Source: Siphonodentalium dalli (taxonomy: Eukaryota; Mollusca; Scaphopoda; Gadilida; Siphonodentaliidae). Taken from it: a stretch of 64,000 nt of DNA. The stretch lies in the NCBI GenBank assembly GCA_032622095.1, contig CP136061.1:60099301-60163300 (forward strand), in the 5' to 3' direction. The notes below the pieces were generated by a model. It searched no databases and was not told the DNA's origin. It saw nothing but the letters and a program-made list of their open reading frames with translations. This document shows, piece by piece, positions 34,997 through 48,665 of the stretch (position 1 is the first letter of the stretch; the number at the start of each line of letters is the position of its first letter). The position numbers and the translations under genes were made by a program.

Positions 34997-36914
34997 CAGG
35001 GCCCTGTTTCATGAAAGCAACTTATGACATAGTTGGGACTTAAGATGGTCATAAGTTCAAACTTCAGTCATAAGTGCGTTTCACGAACAAGGTCTTAACT
35101 TAAGATGGTCTTAACTTCGGTCTTAACTTTAAGACTGCTGTGAGGTGTCGTAAGATAATCTTACAGTTAAGACCCACGTGATAAGTGTGCATATCGACCA
35201 CAAGTATGGCGGCCTATGTTATTTTGCAATTACGGAGATATCTGTACATTGTCTGTGTGGGCAATTCGTCGTCTGGTATACAGGGTCGTGCCTACAGAGT
35301 GAGAGGGGGTGATCGCCTCGAAATGTCCAACTACACCCCCTTAAACAACACCAAATTCTCTTTGGGTTTAAACATTCCAACAGGTACCTCAAACTTTCCA
35401 AAACCAAAGTTTGGAGAGGGCAACCCCCACCGTATAACCATAGGGTTAGTTTGGTAAAAACAATTCAGAGCACAGGCTTATCATCAGGGACGTGGCGAAT
35501 GGGGTTTGTGTGGTGTCTACCCCCCCCCCACACACACCCTCGTCAAAATGTTTAGCAATTGGAAATTGCATGCCTGACAACAACATTAACCGTACACTAT
35601 ATATAGGTTTCGATTGTTTGAATTTCTAACTAGTAAAGGAATGTGTTGTTTTAGACAAACAGCAGCAACCGAAAATCACCAACTTTAGGGGCGTCAGGTT
35701 AGAAATTTCGAACTGTTGGAATCTTTGAGATACCAATTGGAAAGTTTAAATCCAACGGGTGGGGTGGACATGGCATTTCGCGAACATGGAAGTTTGGCCC
35801 GTTTCAATTAAGGGGCGGATGCAGTTGGAAATTGCACGATGTACCCCCCCCCCCACACACACACACAGAGACCAATTAGCCACCCCGAGCCTCGTCGAAT
35901 GTAGGATATAGTCAATTATCAGCTGTGTATGTGACCTATAGATAATATATATTATAAAATTGTATTACCCACGAATTAAACTTTTGATAAGAATTATGGC
36001 CTAGCTCAAAGCTCACAATCTCCTCTATGTTATTCCATATGTGTGTGGGGAAATGGGGTAAAATGAGATAAATTAATGTATTGATCGATTCTTTCCTCTT
36101 TCCAAATTTCCGTCGGCTGTTTACAAAGCAGATATGTCATATAGGAAAGGTAACACAAACGCTCTTTATCAAAATATGTTTTAGAAATAGTGACAATTTT
36201 CTATAGAGAATATTATTTTTATTGAGTTTATGCCCACGCCCATATGTCGTGATTTTCAAGGCTGTCCAAATTTTTGTCATGTTTTTTTTTGTGCAGGAGT
36301 GGGATGACCGTTGAACAGCATACTGTATATATGATATACACACCCGTAACGATGACACCCCTCAATACGAGTGTGCTAAGGAACACGTAGTTATATATAT
36401 CCATGGTATGACAACCGCATAAAACATCTGCATAAAAATAATAAAAAAGTTACTCTAACAAATATTTTTCATTTCCCTTTGAATCGAAAAACATGTACTC
36501 GTGTTCGAATTCACATCGTTGAACTCATACAAGTCTAAGATCTATATGCGAATATAAGGCCACTGACTATAGACACTAAGGTACATGCGCTGATTCGCCC
36601 ACCCCACCCCAGCCGCTATCCAGCATCCCTGTCACACAATGATGTCAACTCGGACTCGGCTCTTTCTCGATAACCTCTCAATGCCGTACATAAAGATTGC
36701 ACAAGCCCACATTTTTTTGTTCCGGACTGTAGACAATTGTCGATAACCAGTCTAAATGAGCGGGAACTTAACTTACTACTTAAGTAGGACTTAATCTTGT
36801 TTTGTGAAACGCGTTCTTGAAACGGAAAAGTTACATCATAAGATCCACCTTAGATCTTAGATTAAGTCCATCTTAAGATAATCTTATGACCTTGCATCAT
36901 GAAACAGGCCCCTG
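34997..36914. mobile_element. 1.9-kb hAT-like element with CAGGG/CCCTG ends (copy B only)
   Basis: The left end CAGGGCCCTGTTTCATGA and right end TCATGAAACAGGCCCCTG are inverted repeats with one mismatch. Copy A has the uninterrupted context AAATCAGGTCCTGTTAA (3793-3809). Subterminal segments rich in ACTTAAGATGGTCTTAAC and its inverse flank both ends. No clean 8-bp duplication is visible, so the hAT label rests on the termini. It contains a nested piece of the CAGGGATGTGGC family at about 35,485-35,890 and no transposase. Confidence 0.85.
35485..35890. mobile_element. Diverged CAGGGAYGTGGC-family copy nested in the 1.9-kb element
   Basis: Starts CAGGGACGTGGCGAA, then GTGTCTACCCC, CAATTGGAAATTGCATGCCT, and ends near AATTAGCCACCCCGAGCC. 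It parallels the intact element at 19,712 (CAGGGATGTGGC, GTGTCTCACCCC, AGTTGGAAATTACATACCT, TAGCCACATCCCTG). The right terminus has decayed. Confidence 0.7.
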
Positions 36915-37229
36915 GTCCAGTTAATTTTGTTATACGAAGGCGTGGTGCCTTTTCAATTTAATAGCAGGTTGGTGTCAACGCGGGATAACACTATATTGCG
37001 TCAGTAGGCCTATCTAAAAACGGGTCGTAAAAATAAACATGGCGGGCAGGGACATACAGCTAGAGGGTCTCCGTTCTGGTGGGGGGGGGGGGGGGGTGAC
37101 TCATAACTTTGCGTGATTAAAATTGCATCCCGCCTCGGCTGTTCCTTCACATGCCTTGATGATCGCCTATTCTGAATGGATCCGTAGACTTGTGATCATC
37201 CACTGGGCGGACCATGGTTCTGCCAGTAT

Positions 37230-37650
37230 ATAGGAAAAATTAGAGATATGAACCTGAAAATCCGATCATAGTTGGGCACGGTGTCAGAAAAATTTGAAAT
37301 CTGAACATGAAAATCGCAAAATCCTGGCCTCAAGCTTTCCGAGTGTTGGAAATTTCCAAATTGACTCCCCACTAAGGCTAAGGTTCTAAAATTTCCAACT
37401 GATGACCATTTAAGTTCACAATTTTGAACAAAAGTATAGGAAAATAATGTTTTCTTAAACTAATTAGCAGTTTTTGACTGCCCACGGGGGTCACGACGGA
37501 CCAGCTATATGGACACAAGCTTTCCAAGTGTTGGAAATTTCCAACCAACATGTAACACCCCAGGAGGTTGGAACATTTCCCACTGATGGCCATTTCAGTA
37601 AAATATTTGACCAAAGTAGGAAAATATGCAAATGTTGGTCTAAAAACAAC
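37230..37650 (-). mobile_element. Decayed fragment of the CAGGGATGTGGC hAT-like family (copy B)
   Basis: Copy-B counterpart of the fragment at 4100-4530, with the same palindromic GTTGGAAATTTCCAAC core and only a few base differences. Confidence 0.65.
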
Positions 37651-38189
37651 AAATTCCCCACTAATTAATTTATTTATTTGGAACAAAAATAATTGAATTC
37701 GAGTCGTCGGTAGTGCGACGTTTTATTTGTTCCGAGGGTATGCGTTGGGTGTCGCGTAGCCGCTTAAAGAAATAGACCCAGATAAATATTTAATGGCGTA
37801 AATTTAATAATTAATAATTAATTAATAATTTTTCAAACTCTTCATTCATTAGATTTTGTTGGAAAAATATTGGAAGCCATAGTATTTTGAGAGGTAGCGT
37901 ACGGAATATAAACATACGGCAAAACGAAAGTCAAAGGTCACGTTAACGCAACAATAATGCATTTTTCGTACACCTGACACTTGCAACGCACGTTGCATAT
38001 CACAATTTATAGAATGGGTTTATTGAATGAAATAATGGTATAGTGTTATAGTAAGAGTTAGACCATTTTTAAACAGTGTCTGGAACATGGAATAAAACGA
38101 CTGTATTTCAAGACATCGGCCAGCAGAATATATAGAAAAAACAAACACGAAGACGGTTCTACATATTCCACATACGGGCTAAGAATGGC

Positions 38190-38285
38190 GGCTGATACGG
38201 ACCCTGGCTCATACGGACCACCGGCTGATACGGACCCTGGCTCTTACGGACCCCTGGCTTACACGGACCCTGGCTGATACGGACC
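38190..38285 (+). repeat. Short minisatellite, about 17-bp unit (copy B)
   Basis: Copy-B counterpart of 5065-5160 with the same number and order of GGCTGATACGGACC-type units. Confidence 0.85.
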
Positions 38286-38320
38286 TCAATTTTATTTATA
38301 TTTTACTTTATTTAAATAAA

Positions 38321-38554
38321 TTAAAATACTGGCAACATACATACTAAAATAAAAAAAATGTGAATATATGAGGCACAACAAAAATGTAACAACGTTCCAC
38401 CAGACGATTTATTATTTATACTGGGGCGTACAGCTTGGGGACTTATTTCAACAACCAGCTGGCAGTAATCATCATTGACGAGTAGTCTGTCCACAAGAAC
38501 ATCAACTTCCCGGTCGCCTCCCTCGTTTTCCTCTCCTATATATCTCCGACGCAT
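38321..38554 (-). CDS. Possible hypothetical open frame, copy B
   Basis: Copy-B counterpart of 5196-5429: same length and start, with NDDYCQL in place of NEDYCQQ. No family recognised and no splice context that decides whether it is real. Confidence 0.12.
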   Translation of the reverse strand: MRRRYIGEENEGGDREVDVLVDRLLVNDDYCQLVVEISPQAVRPSINNKSSGGTLLHFCCASYIHIFFILVCMLPVF

Positions 38555-39849
38555 ATTCCCTTCAGAAACCTGATTCAGACCACCACAGGAATTATAAATG
38601 AAATTACAAAAATGTCAATTTATAATCAAATAGAAATAATACTGGAACATTCAGGTTCAATGCAGCCAATAACCTCCTGAAAAGCCGACTGATATATCCA
38701 CATGAAGTACAGTTAGAAATTGTGGAATTAAAAATGAATTATAACAGTCAGGCAAGTTTGGAGTTTGGGATGATACGCGGGAGGATTTGAAAGAGCCGTC
38801 GGCACTCTCCTACAACCCACTTTTGTATGCTGTAATTCCGCTGAAGAGCGTTTGTGTGGTTTGCTTTAACAGACAGTCAAGCTTCACAAGTGTCGGTAAC
38901 TTCTAACGGGTTCTTGATGGGACGAGATTCACGTGAAACGATTCTGGTAGATAAGAGATATGGGGACAATGCTTTGCTTCAAATCGAAGGAGAGTCATGT
39001 ACCAACAACTAAATAACATATAGATTTTTAAATTTGTTACCATTTGGGCGTTCCTTGTGACAAAGTTAACACAATCATTCCTGAATATTTAATGCAGACA
39101 CTTATTTTCTTCGGATAGATAGGAAAAACCAAAGACCGCTACAATGACCAAATATATCAGGAACACTTAGCCTGATTTTGTATCGATACTGACAGTGTCT
39201 GTTTTTTTTTCCTTCGATTAGATGGATCAGCTTGCAGCGACAATCAGTCATGTTTATAAGGTGTAATGTAACACTGTTTAATATTGAATTACACATAAGA
39301 GCGTTATACCAAATCCCCCTATAGTGCCTTCGTTTCTTTTCTTTTGAATTGAATACGCATGCGAACATTTAGGTACTACCAGTTGAATTGCAGTCGGGAA
39401 GCACACATTGATCGACACAACATTCATTTTTACAATAGAGCGTTACTTTACGTCCCATCCTAGTGACTTCTGAATAATAATGCTTCCATTATAACCTACA
39501 TCTGAACCATGCAGTATCCAGACGGAGAATGAAATTTGTGAGAAAAATGAAATCTCTCATATTGACTAAACAGTTTAAAAGGGGTCGATAGTCAGTGTGA
39601 CTATACAGAGCGCTTAGGATTTCAAGTGGGTTTCGCTGATCTCTTCGTGGTACCTGCCAGTATTTTGGGTTCTGGAACTTCTCTTCCCGATCTCGTGACG
39701 TCGTATCGTTTATACCACTATATAGACATGTCCGACAATCGTCACCATCTTCTCCTCTGGTATTTAAACAATTAAATTGACAATATGATTAAGGAAACCC
39801 CAGATCCAGCAGGACCTAAAACTCATATGTCTTTTCAACAACAGACTGG

Positions 39850-41770
39850 GAGATGTTACAAAAAAACCTTGCATTTCCATGTGGTGCCACTCGGTGGCCG
39901 TCCATAGGACAGTGACGCGACCATATAACCCCTTCCAAATTTTCGAAAATTGGGCTGAAGTCGTGCACGGAGCTCAACATTGCAATTTGTGTTGCTAAAT
40001 CGGCTGCGTGGTCAGAACCATGACAGTCACAAGGGAATCCTTGCATTTTCGTGCGGTGCCACACAGCGGGCATCTATATGACAGGGACGCGACCATATAA
40101 CCCCTTCCATATTTTCGAAAATTGGTCTGAAGTTGTGCATTCACGGGGGTGTCAAAATAGCCATTTCTGTTACTAAATCGGCTGCGTAGCCAGATCCATG
40201 GCGGCCACCCGGGAATCCTTGCATTTTCGTGCGGTGCCACCCAGTGTGCATCTATTGGACAGGGACGTGACTATATAGCCCCTTCCAAATATTCGAACAT
40301 TGGTCTGAAGTCGTGCATGGGGTGTCAAAATAGCCCTTTTTGTTACTAAATCGGATGCGTAGCCAGAACCATGGCGGGAATCTTTGGTTGTGATAAGGGA
40401 ATCATTATTAATTTTGTTTAACCACATCGGTTTCGAGATCATTTTTCCTTGCTGAAAATATGATATATGCATATCGTGCATGGGGCTCAAAGTTGGTATA
40501 TACAGGACAGGGGCGCGACAATATAGCCCCTTCCAAATTTTCTAAAATTGAGCTGAAGTCTTGCAAGGAGCTAACAATTGCACTGTTTCTTGCTAAATCC
40601 CACGCACGACTTCAGCCCAATTTTCGAAAATTTGGAAGGGGCTATATTGTCGCCTCCCTGTCCTATGGATGCCCGCTGGGTGGCACCGCACGAAAATGCA
40701 AGGATTCTCGGGTGGCCGCTATGGATCTGGCTACGCAGCCGATATAGTAACAAAAAGTGTTATTTTGACACCCCATGCACGACTTTAGCCCAATTTTCGA
40801 AAATTTGGAAGGAGCTATATGGTCGGGTTCCTGTCCTATAGATGCCCACTTGGTGGAACCGCACGAAAATGCAAGGATTCCCGGGTGGCCGCCATGGATC
40901 TGGCTACGTAGCCGATTTAGTAACAAAAAGTATTATTTTGACACCCCATGCATTTCAGCCCAAATTTAGAAAATTTGGAAGGGGCTATATGGTCGTGTCC
41001 CTGTCATATAGATGTCCGCTGGGTGGCACCGCAAGAAATTGCAAGGATTCCCGGGTGGCCGCTATGGTTCTGGCTACGCAGCCGATTTAGTAACAAAAAG
41101 TGGTTTTGACACCCCATGCACGACTTCATACCAATTTTCGAAAATTTGGAAGGGGCTATATGGTCGCGTCCCTGCCCTATAGATGCCCACTGTGGGGCAC
41201 CGCACGAAAACGCCAAGGATCTGGCTACGCAGCCGATTTGGTAACAAAAAGTGCTACTTTGACACTCCCATGCACGACTTCAGCCCAATTTTCGAAATTT
41301 GCAATGGAAGGGGCTATATGATCGCTTATCTGTCCTATAGATGCCCACCGAGCGGCACCCCAATAAAATGCAAGGATTCCCGGGTGGCCACCATGGTTCT
41401 GGCTATGCAGGCGATTTCATAACAAAAAGTGTCATTTTGACACCCCATACACGACTTCAGCCCAATTTTAGAAAATTTGGAAAGGGCTATATGTTTGCGT
41501 CCTTGTCCCATGGATGCCCGCTGTGTGGCACCGCACGAAAATGCAAGGATTCTCGGGGCATGTCACAGGCATGTCACAGTTCACAGTATATTTTTCATGT
41601 TTTGTATTTTTTTAAGTTTTTGGAGATTTTTGTTCCCTGTCATATAGATGCCCATTGTGTGGCGCCGCGCGAAAATGCAAGGATTCCCGGGTGGCCGCCA
41701 TGGTTCTGGTTACATACATGATAAATGAAATTGTGCATGGGGTGTCAAAATAACACTTTTTGTTATTAAA
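39850..41770. repeat. Tandem array of about 170-bp units in inverted arms (copy B)
   Basis: Counterpart of 6730-8720. It lacks about 70-80 bp at the left end (GTTACAAAAAAACC joins directly to the first unit) and about 160 bp near the right end, but has one additional unit around 40,745-40,920, so unit number varies between copies. Confidence 0.85.
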
Positions 41771-42558
41771 TCTGAGAATAGGGAACTGGGAACGGAATTC
41801 ATGGTGCTACATTATTGGTGCTCATGGGATGACAGGTAAACCATGGTACATGGATTGGACGCATTGGAATACCGTGGTACACTGCTTGTCGAGACATGGC
41901 GTGAACCAAGGTGTTCCAGACCCGTATAACTCAAATAAGACCTTTCGTCGGGACTTCAGATAAGTAAATCATCGTCCAGTTCTTTCATTCAAAAGTGCAT
42001 GCATCAGTTTTTAAATAAATGACACGAATAACACAGTAAATTGGATGATTAGATCAATCGAATGTTCAATGAACCTTGGTATGTTTACACAATTCGATGA
42101 AGTATTTGGGTATATGTGTGTAGTGAAGTGTATAATAGTACACTATGGTATTGATGACAATGTGATGTACCAATAATTCCATACATGTAGCAAACTATGG
42201 TATTTAGACCAAGTGAGGGCTATATATTTCTGAATGGCACACAATACATATTATATATTGTATATGACTTTATCATTTGAATGAACGTCACGTGGTAAAT
42301 AATTTCTCAGCGTTGTCTTCTTTTTGACAATTATTTACGCGCTATGTATTTATATTAGCTTTTATATATAGTGGTGTCGAGAGAAGAATGTTTATTAAGA
42401 TATTCTACAAACTATCAGGTTAAGAAGAAAGACACCTCGGCAATTGGTATTAGGAAAGGAACTAATCAAGACTTAGTGACTGGTTTGAATGATTCTGTCG
42501 CGATTGTCCCAAATGCGGATAACAAGACTGCATCATTTGTGCGTTGGGTGATCGTTCG

Positions 42559-42580
42559 ATCGCTTCTCGGCCTTTTGGCT
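42559..42580 (+). other. U2 snRNA 5'-end-like sequence (copy B)
   Basis: Exact second copy of the U2-like 22-mer of 9483-9504, again followed by GATACGTCC and lacking the rest of U2. Confidence 0.6.
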
Positions 42581-42679
42581 CGAGCCCGTGCTGTGAGATA
42601 CGTCCCCGACGATGGTCACCCCATCGGACGGGACTTCCACGGCGTGGGTTCGCAGCCTGAGGAGGACGAGTGGTCGTGA

Positions 42680-44022
42680 GGCCCGTTCCAAACGACGGAT
42701 TTTTGTCGACTCGAATCTAATTGTATTAAATCCGTCGGTGATGCGTCTGCGGTCGATTTTGTTACAGACGGACGCATCTTTGTCGCGTCGAATCTAATAC
42801 ATCGGTAGATTTATTTAAAGGTGGATTCCCGGTTACCGTCAAAAAATGGTCACGCGTAGATATAGAGGCCTATATATACCGGTATATGTTATACATATAT
42901 ATACTAAGATACAGTATACATTATGTATATATATATTATATATGCGCGACTGCAGCGCCAATATATGTGCTCATGTATATGAGGATGTATAGATTACATA
43001 CAGATATATAATATACTATAATAGGCGCAACAAATAAATGTTATATCGTGCAACAAATTGCCTTCTATGTGTATACCGTGTATGTAAATACCGGTATACA
43101 ATAATTATTATAAATCAGAAACTACCACCCCCTATCCCTTATAATAAAGAATACCGGAATATATTAATTATTCTAAATCACAGGCTACCACCCTATATAC
43201 TTTATAATAAGGAATACCGGTATATATGAATTATTATAAATCATAGGCTACTATCCCTACCCCTCATAAGTAACACCGGTTTATATGAATTATTATAAAT
43301 CTGAGGCTATCACTCTGCCCTTATAATAAGGAATACCAGAATATATGAATTATTATAGATAAGAGGTTACCACCCATATACCCCTCATAACAAGTAATGC
43401 CGGTATATATATTAAGTATTATAAATCAGTCGTACCATGCACCTCTACCCCTTATAATAAGTAATACCGGTATATATTAATTATTATACATCAGAGACTA
43501 ACACCCCTATCACTTATAATAAGGAATATCGGTTTATATGAATTATTATAAATCATTGATACTGTATACATTATTATATATATAAGATGTGAGTCAGTGA
43601 CATCAAACTACCGTAATAATTAAAATTTTCACAATGTTACCTAAGCTATTCTTATAGATATATCTTTCTTTATAACAAAGAGAGCGTGCGACAAATGACG
43701 TCATGTGGGTATTTCCGCAGATAAGGGGAACTCCCTCATTATTATACCATTATCATATCATTTGCATTCGTTATTCGGCAACTTTCGGCTCTTCTCGTCA
43801 CATGTATTAGATTCGAGTCGACAAAAATCCGTCGTTTGAAACCAAGACGGATTTCAGACGCATCACCGACGAAGATTCGTCTGCATTGGACGGAGATTCG
43901 TCTGTGGTGCGTCTGACACGGATCTAATTGTTTCAAACGTCGCAATTTAGACGCATTTAATATACAATTGTGGGTCTGGTATTAGATTCGAGTCGACAAA
44001 AATCCGTCGTTTGGAACGGGCC
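42680..44022. mobile_element. Second Harbinger-like MITE, copy-B-specific, TGA duplication
   Basis: Another member of the family at 9702-11309: ends GGCCCGTTCC and GGAACGGGCC, flanked by TGA at 42677-42679 and 44023-44025. Copy A at about 9,595-9,620 has the uninterrupted site GTCGTGACTGACTGAC, which directly proves an insertion with a 3-bp duplication. It is shorter (1,343 bp) and has fewer internal repeats than its neighbour, from which it is separated by only 97 bp. Confidence 0.88.
43090..43560 (+). repeat. About 65-bp tandem repeat inside the copy-B-specific MITE
   Basis: Same repeat family as 10,080-10,830 but with about seven units and more divergence. Confidence 0.8.
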
Positions 44023-44119
44023 TGACTGACTAACGGACTTCCGCTTCTTGCGGGGACTGACCCCGACAGGCAATTCTCGTAAGGGTGGGTCACATCTTTC
44101 GGGGTGCTCCAGCCGATTA

Positions 44120-45724
44120 GGCCCGTTCCAAACGACGGATTTTTGTCGACTCGAATCTAATTGTATTAAATCCGTCGGTGATGGTCTGCGGTCGATTTTG
44201 TTACAGACGGACGCATCTTTGTCGCGTCGAATCTAATACATCGGTCGATTTATTTAAAGGTGGATTCCCGGTTACCGTCAAAAATTGGTCACGCGTAGAT
44301 ATAGAGGCCTATATATACCGGTATATGTTATACATATATATACTAAAATACAGTATAAATTATGTATATATATGTGCGACTGCAGGCGAATATGTGTGCT
44401 CATGTATATGATGATGTATATAGTACATGCAGGTATATAATATACTATAATAGGCGCTACAAATAAATGTTATATCGTGCAACCAATTGCCATCTATATA
44501 TGTGTATACCATGCATGTAAATACCGGTATACAAGAATTATTATAAATCAGAGACTACCACCCCCTACCACTTATAATAAGGATTACCGGAATATATTAA
44601 TTATTATAAATCATAGGCTACCACCCTATATCATTTATAGTAAGGAATACCGGTATATATGAATTATTATAATTCATAGGCTACTATCCATACCCCTCAT
44701 AATAAGTAATACCGGTTTATATGAATTATTATAAATCTGAGGCTACCACTCTGCCCCTTATAATAAGGAATACCGGAATATATTAATTAATATAAATCAT
44801 AGGCTACCACCCTATATTCTTTATAATAAGGAATACCGTTAACTATGAATATTATAAATCATAGGCTACTATCCCTACCCCTCATAATAAGTAATACCGG
44901 TATATATAAAGTATTATAAATCATAGGCTACCACTCTGCCCCTTATAATAAGTAATACCGGAATATATGAATTATTATAAATAAGAGGTTACCACCCATA
45001 TACCCCTCATAACAAGTAATGCCGGTATATATGAACTATTATTAATCAGTGGTACCACCCCTACCCCTTATAATAAGTAATACCGGTATATATTAATTAT
45101 TATACATCAGAGACTACCACCCCTATCCCTTACAATAAGGAATATCGGTCTATATGAATTATTATAAATCAGTTGCTAGTAACTTGCTACAACCCATATC
45201 CCTTATACCGGTATATATGAATTATATTTTATAAATCATTGATAATATATCCATTATAAGATGCGAGTCAGTGACATGCCATGTTCGTTGAGAAATCAAA
45301 CTGCCGTAATAATTAACATTTTCACAATGTTACCTAAGCAATTCTTATAGATATATCTTTCTTTATAAAACAAAGAGCGTGCGACAAATGACGTCATGTG
45401 GGTATTTCCGCAGATAAGGGAAACTCCCTCATTATTATACCATTATCATATCATTATCATAGCATTTGCATTCGTTATTCGGAAACTTTCGGCTCTTCTC
45501 GTCACATGTATTAGATTCGAGTCGACAAAAATCCGTCGTTTGAAACCAAGACGCATTTCAGACGCACCACCGACGAAGATTCGTCTGAATTGGACGGAGA
45601 TTCGTCTGTGGTGCGTCTGACACGGATCTAATTGTTTCAAGCGTCGCATTTTAGACGCATTTAATACAATTGTGGGTCTGGTATTAGATTCGAGTCGACA
45701 AAAATCCGTCGTTTGGAACGGGCC
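44120..45724. mobile_element. Harbinger-like MITE with TTA duplication (copy B, orthologous insertion)
   Basis: Same insertion as 9702-11309, nearly identical, flanked by exact TTA duplications at 44117-44119 and 45725-45727. This copy has no extra base at the left junction and so defines the element ends as GGCCCG and CGGGCC. Confidence 0.88.
44495..45240 (+). repeat. About 65-bp tandem repeat inside the orthologous MITE (copy B)
   Basis: Near-identical to 10,080-10,830, with the same unit order. Confidence 0.85.
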
Positions 45725-45794
45725 TTAGAGTGGTCCGCAATAGCCCCGGGCCAACAAACAAAAAAGATTTGTGCGTCGTGGGTCTGCGTTCGCA

Positions 45795-46525
45795 CTCACC
45801 TTACATGGGTACAGTACCTTTTTAAGATATCCAAATGACCTGGGTAAACTTAGGTATAATTGGGCACAAGTACGAGGTTTTACTTTTGTAAATACCAGGG
45901 TATACTTGGTTGTACGAATGTACGTGCACCATGGTATATATGTGCGCAGTACCCTTTTAAAATATCCAAATGACCTGGGTAAACTTGGATATACTTGGGT
46001 GCGTGAAAACTGGTTTATATACATTGGTACAGTACCATTGAAAAACAGCACAAATGACCTGGGTAAACTTGTGTATATTTAGGTACTATTACGACGGTTT
46101 ACTTTGGTAGATACCATGGTATACATGGGTACATTCACCATGGTGTGCATGGGTAGAGTACCACTGGAGGGGTCAGGTTACACGTTTTCCGATTTGTGCA
46201 GCTTTCGACCAGGAACCAGACTATTCGAGAAGAGACAATGAGTGCGCGCAAATAAACAGACACGAGAGTCGCAAAAACAATAACAGACGACAGTTAGATC
46301 GCAATTTTCATTCACTAAGTATAGTTATATCAACTTTGAGACGAAAATCATTCATTAAAATATGTTATTACTTTCGTGAACTTGAAATTTAGACAGTTGT
46401 TGTCGAATTTTAGCACTGGTCCTTGTCTTTGTTCACCGAAAAGTTGAAAACGTAGTAACCTGACCGTTTCTGCTACAGTACCCTTGTAAAATGTCAAAAT
46501 GGGGTGGATATATTCACCAGGGTAT
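45795..46525 (+). repeat. Irregular repeats built on GTACAGTACC and CCATGGTA (copy B)
   Basis: Counterpart of 11,380-12,110 with few base changes. Confidence 0.6.
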
Positions 46526-47969
46526 ACAGGGCGGGTGAATTTGAAGTGAACACCTTTAGCCACGTCCATTTTACGGGGGTTGTTCTGTTGGGTATCATAC
46601 GTTAGAAAACGACACATCAACTTTCACATCGATTGGACAAAGTAAACTTTAGATCGGAGGTGTTTGGTAAAAAGTGTCCCCATGCAAGATGGAGTTATTC
46701 CGCTTGCACCACTAAACGAATGCGATAATGATTTTTGCCGCTTGTGTGTTCCCTTCTCAATGATATCAACCACAGAGGAGCACGTTGACAGGATTTGTTT
46801 TTTCATTATCAATATTCTAATGAATTGCAAATGGGATTTACAGAAACTCCTGAAATTAAGACAAGTGTATTTATTTTTGTTTCCAAATTGCCCATACATT
46901 CAACCTACATGTATATGTTACGAAATCACAATCCTATTATAACATTTATATGCTGGTCTTATTCGGTGTTTCGAACTCTGGGATGCATAGCTATTAAATT
47001 TTATTGTTGATTTAGTGATGGAATAAAAACAATTTCCAAAACATTCCTCCGCCATTTGACGGGCGATCCCCTGGTGTTGGTTATTATAAACTGACAAAAC
47101 ACTGTTGTGGAATCGTAGCTTCAGCTGACGCTGCTTCCTTCGAAATGTTTTCTCCCAAGCTAATGTGTGCTTTATCTTACTGCGATTGTGCGTATCTCGT
47201 ATCCCGTGGCGGGGTTAATGTTTAAAATTATAATGATAATTATGAAACCAAGCACAATCTATCTTCTCCTTCGGGATTCATATATTTTATTCATTACAAA
47301 TGCATGGCAGTCGGGTTCTGTATACAAATGCAACAACAATGTATATATGTCGATGTGACTTCTGAATAATGTCGAGACTTCCTGTGTAATTCTGATCGAA
47401 TCTGATTTTGGACGATATGCAACTGGACATAATACATATGAGTATCGGCTGGAAGTGAGAAAACCAGATGGCTATACATTGGTAGTACCAGCGCTATCGG
47501 TAAAAATAATTTATTCTAGTTCGTGTGATCGACGATCGGGTTCTATATCTTCACGAATGATACAATGTACCATGTCACTTCTACAGAACAATGTAATCGT
47601 TTTTGATAAACCATGATGTTGACTGAAATGCAACCGGGCGTGCAATCTGTGGCAGACAATGCCAATGGCTATGACCGATTATATTCTAAGTTGTGGGTTG
47701 TGACTGACACTCAGTTTGTATCATGCTATCATGTAGATTGTACTTGAAAAGAAAGTGACTAAAACTGCCCTTCACAAAAAGGCTAGCAGTTCCAGCCGAC
47801 ATACAGGTGCTCCAATGGACTGGGTTTTAATGACTATGAGTATCCATACATATGGTAAAGTAAACTAACTCTCGTAATTATATTATACCCAGTGAATAAT
47901 GTCTAGATGAGCAGTAATTGAGTTATCTGTGTATTTGTGGCGCATTCCATTTTGTTCATGTAGTTCAGT
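46526..47969. other. Non-coding stretch, nothing recognised (copy B)
   Basis: Counterpart of 12,111-13,559, with scattered single-base differences and no recognised gene. Confidence 0.45.
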
Positions 47970-48665
47970 TGCAGACCTTCTCATATAGACAAAACTTCAC
48001 CAGACGCATGTGCTGTTTGATGGTGGAGATACACCGTTCTAGAACTTCATATGGAGACTTCACCTGACGCGTGTAATGTTCGGTATAGATACAGTTTTAG
48101 TCCTTCACACGGAGACTGCACCCGACGCCGCGTGTACTGTTTGGTGTGGATACAGTTTTAGAGCTTCTCATATAGACTGCATCCGACGCGTGTACTGTTT
48201 GGTGTAGATACAGTTTTAGACCTTCACATGGAGACTGCACCCGACGCATGTACTGTTTGATGGTGGAGATACACCGTTTTAGACCTTCTCACATAGACTG
48301 TACCCGACACATGTACTGTTTGATGGTGGAGATACACCGTTTTAGACCTTCTCACATAGACTGTACCCGACACATGTACTGTTTGATGGTGGAGATACAC
48401 CGTTTTAGACCTTCTCACATAGACTGTACCCGACACATGTACTGTTTGATGGTGGAGATACACCGTTTTAGACCTTCTCACATAGACTGTACCCGACACA
48501 TGTACTGTTTGATGGTGGAGATACACCGTTTTAGACCATCTCACATATAGAATGCACCCGACGCATGTACTGTTTGATGGTGGAGATACACCGCTTTAGA
48601 CCATCTCACATATAGAATGCACCGACGCATGTACTGTTTGATGGTGGAGATACACCGCTTTAGAC
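47970..48665 (-). repeat. About 61-bp minisatellite derived from the PAN-exon end (copy B)
   Basis: Same array as 13,560-15,088 but contracted to about eight close units plus the same degenerate leading units. Both ends match copy A. Confidence 0.9.

Larger units (their letters stand above)
34562..37738. mobile_element. Non-autonomous DNA transposon with about 42-bp TIRs (copy B), carrying a nested insertion
   Basis: Counterpart of 3360-4613; same termini. Enlarged by the insertion at 34,997-36,914. Confidence 0.75.

Noticed and set aside
34997-36914. A perfect 8-bp target duplication for the 1.9-kb element
   Set aside because: Flanks (AAGAAAT and GTCCAGTT) do not match and the copy-A empty site does not resolve one; only the termini support the class.
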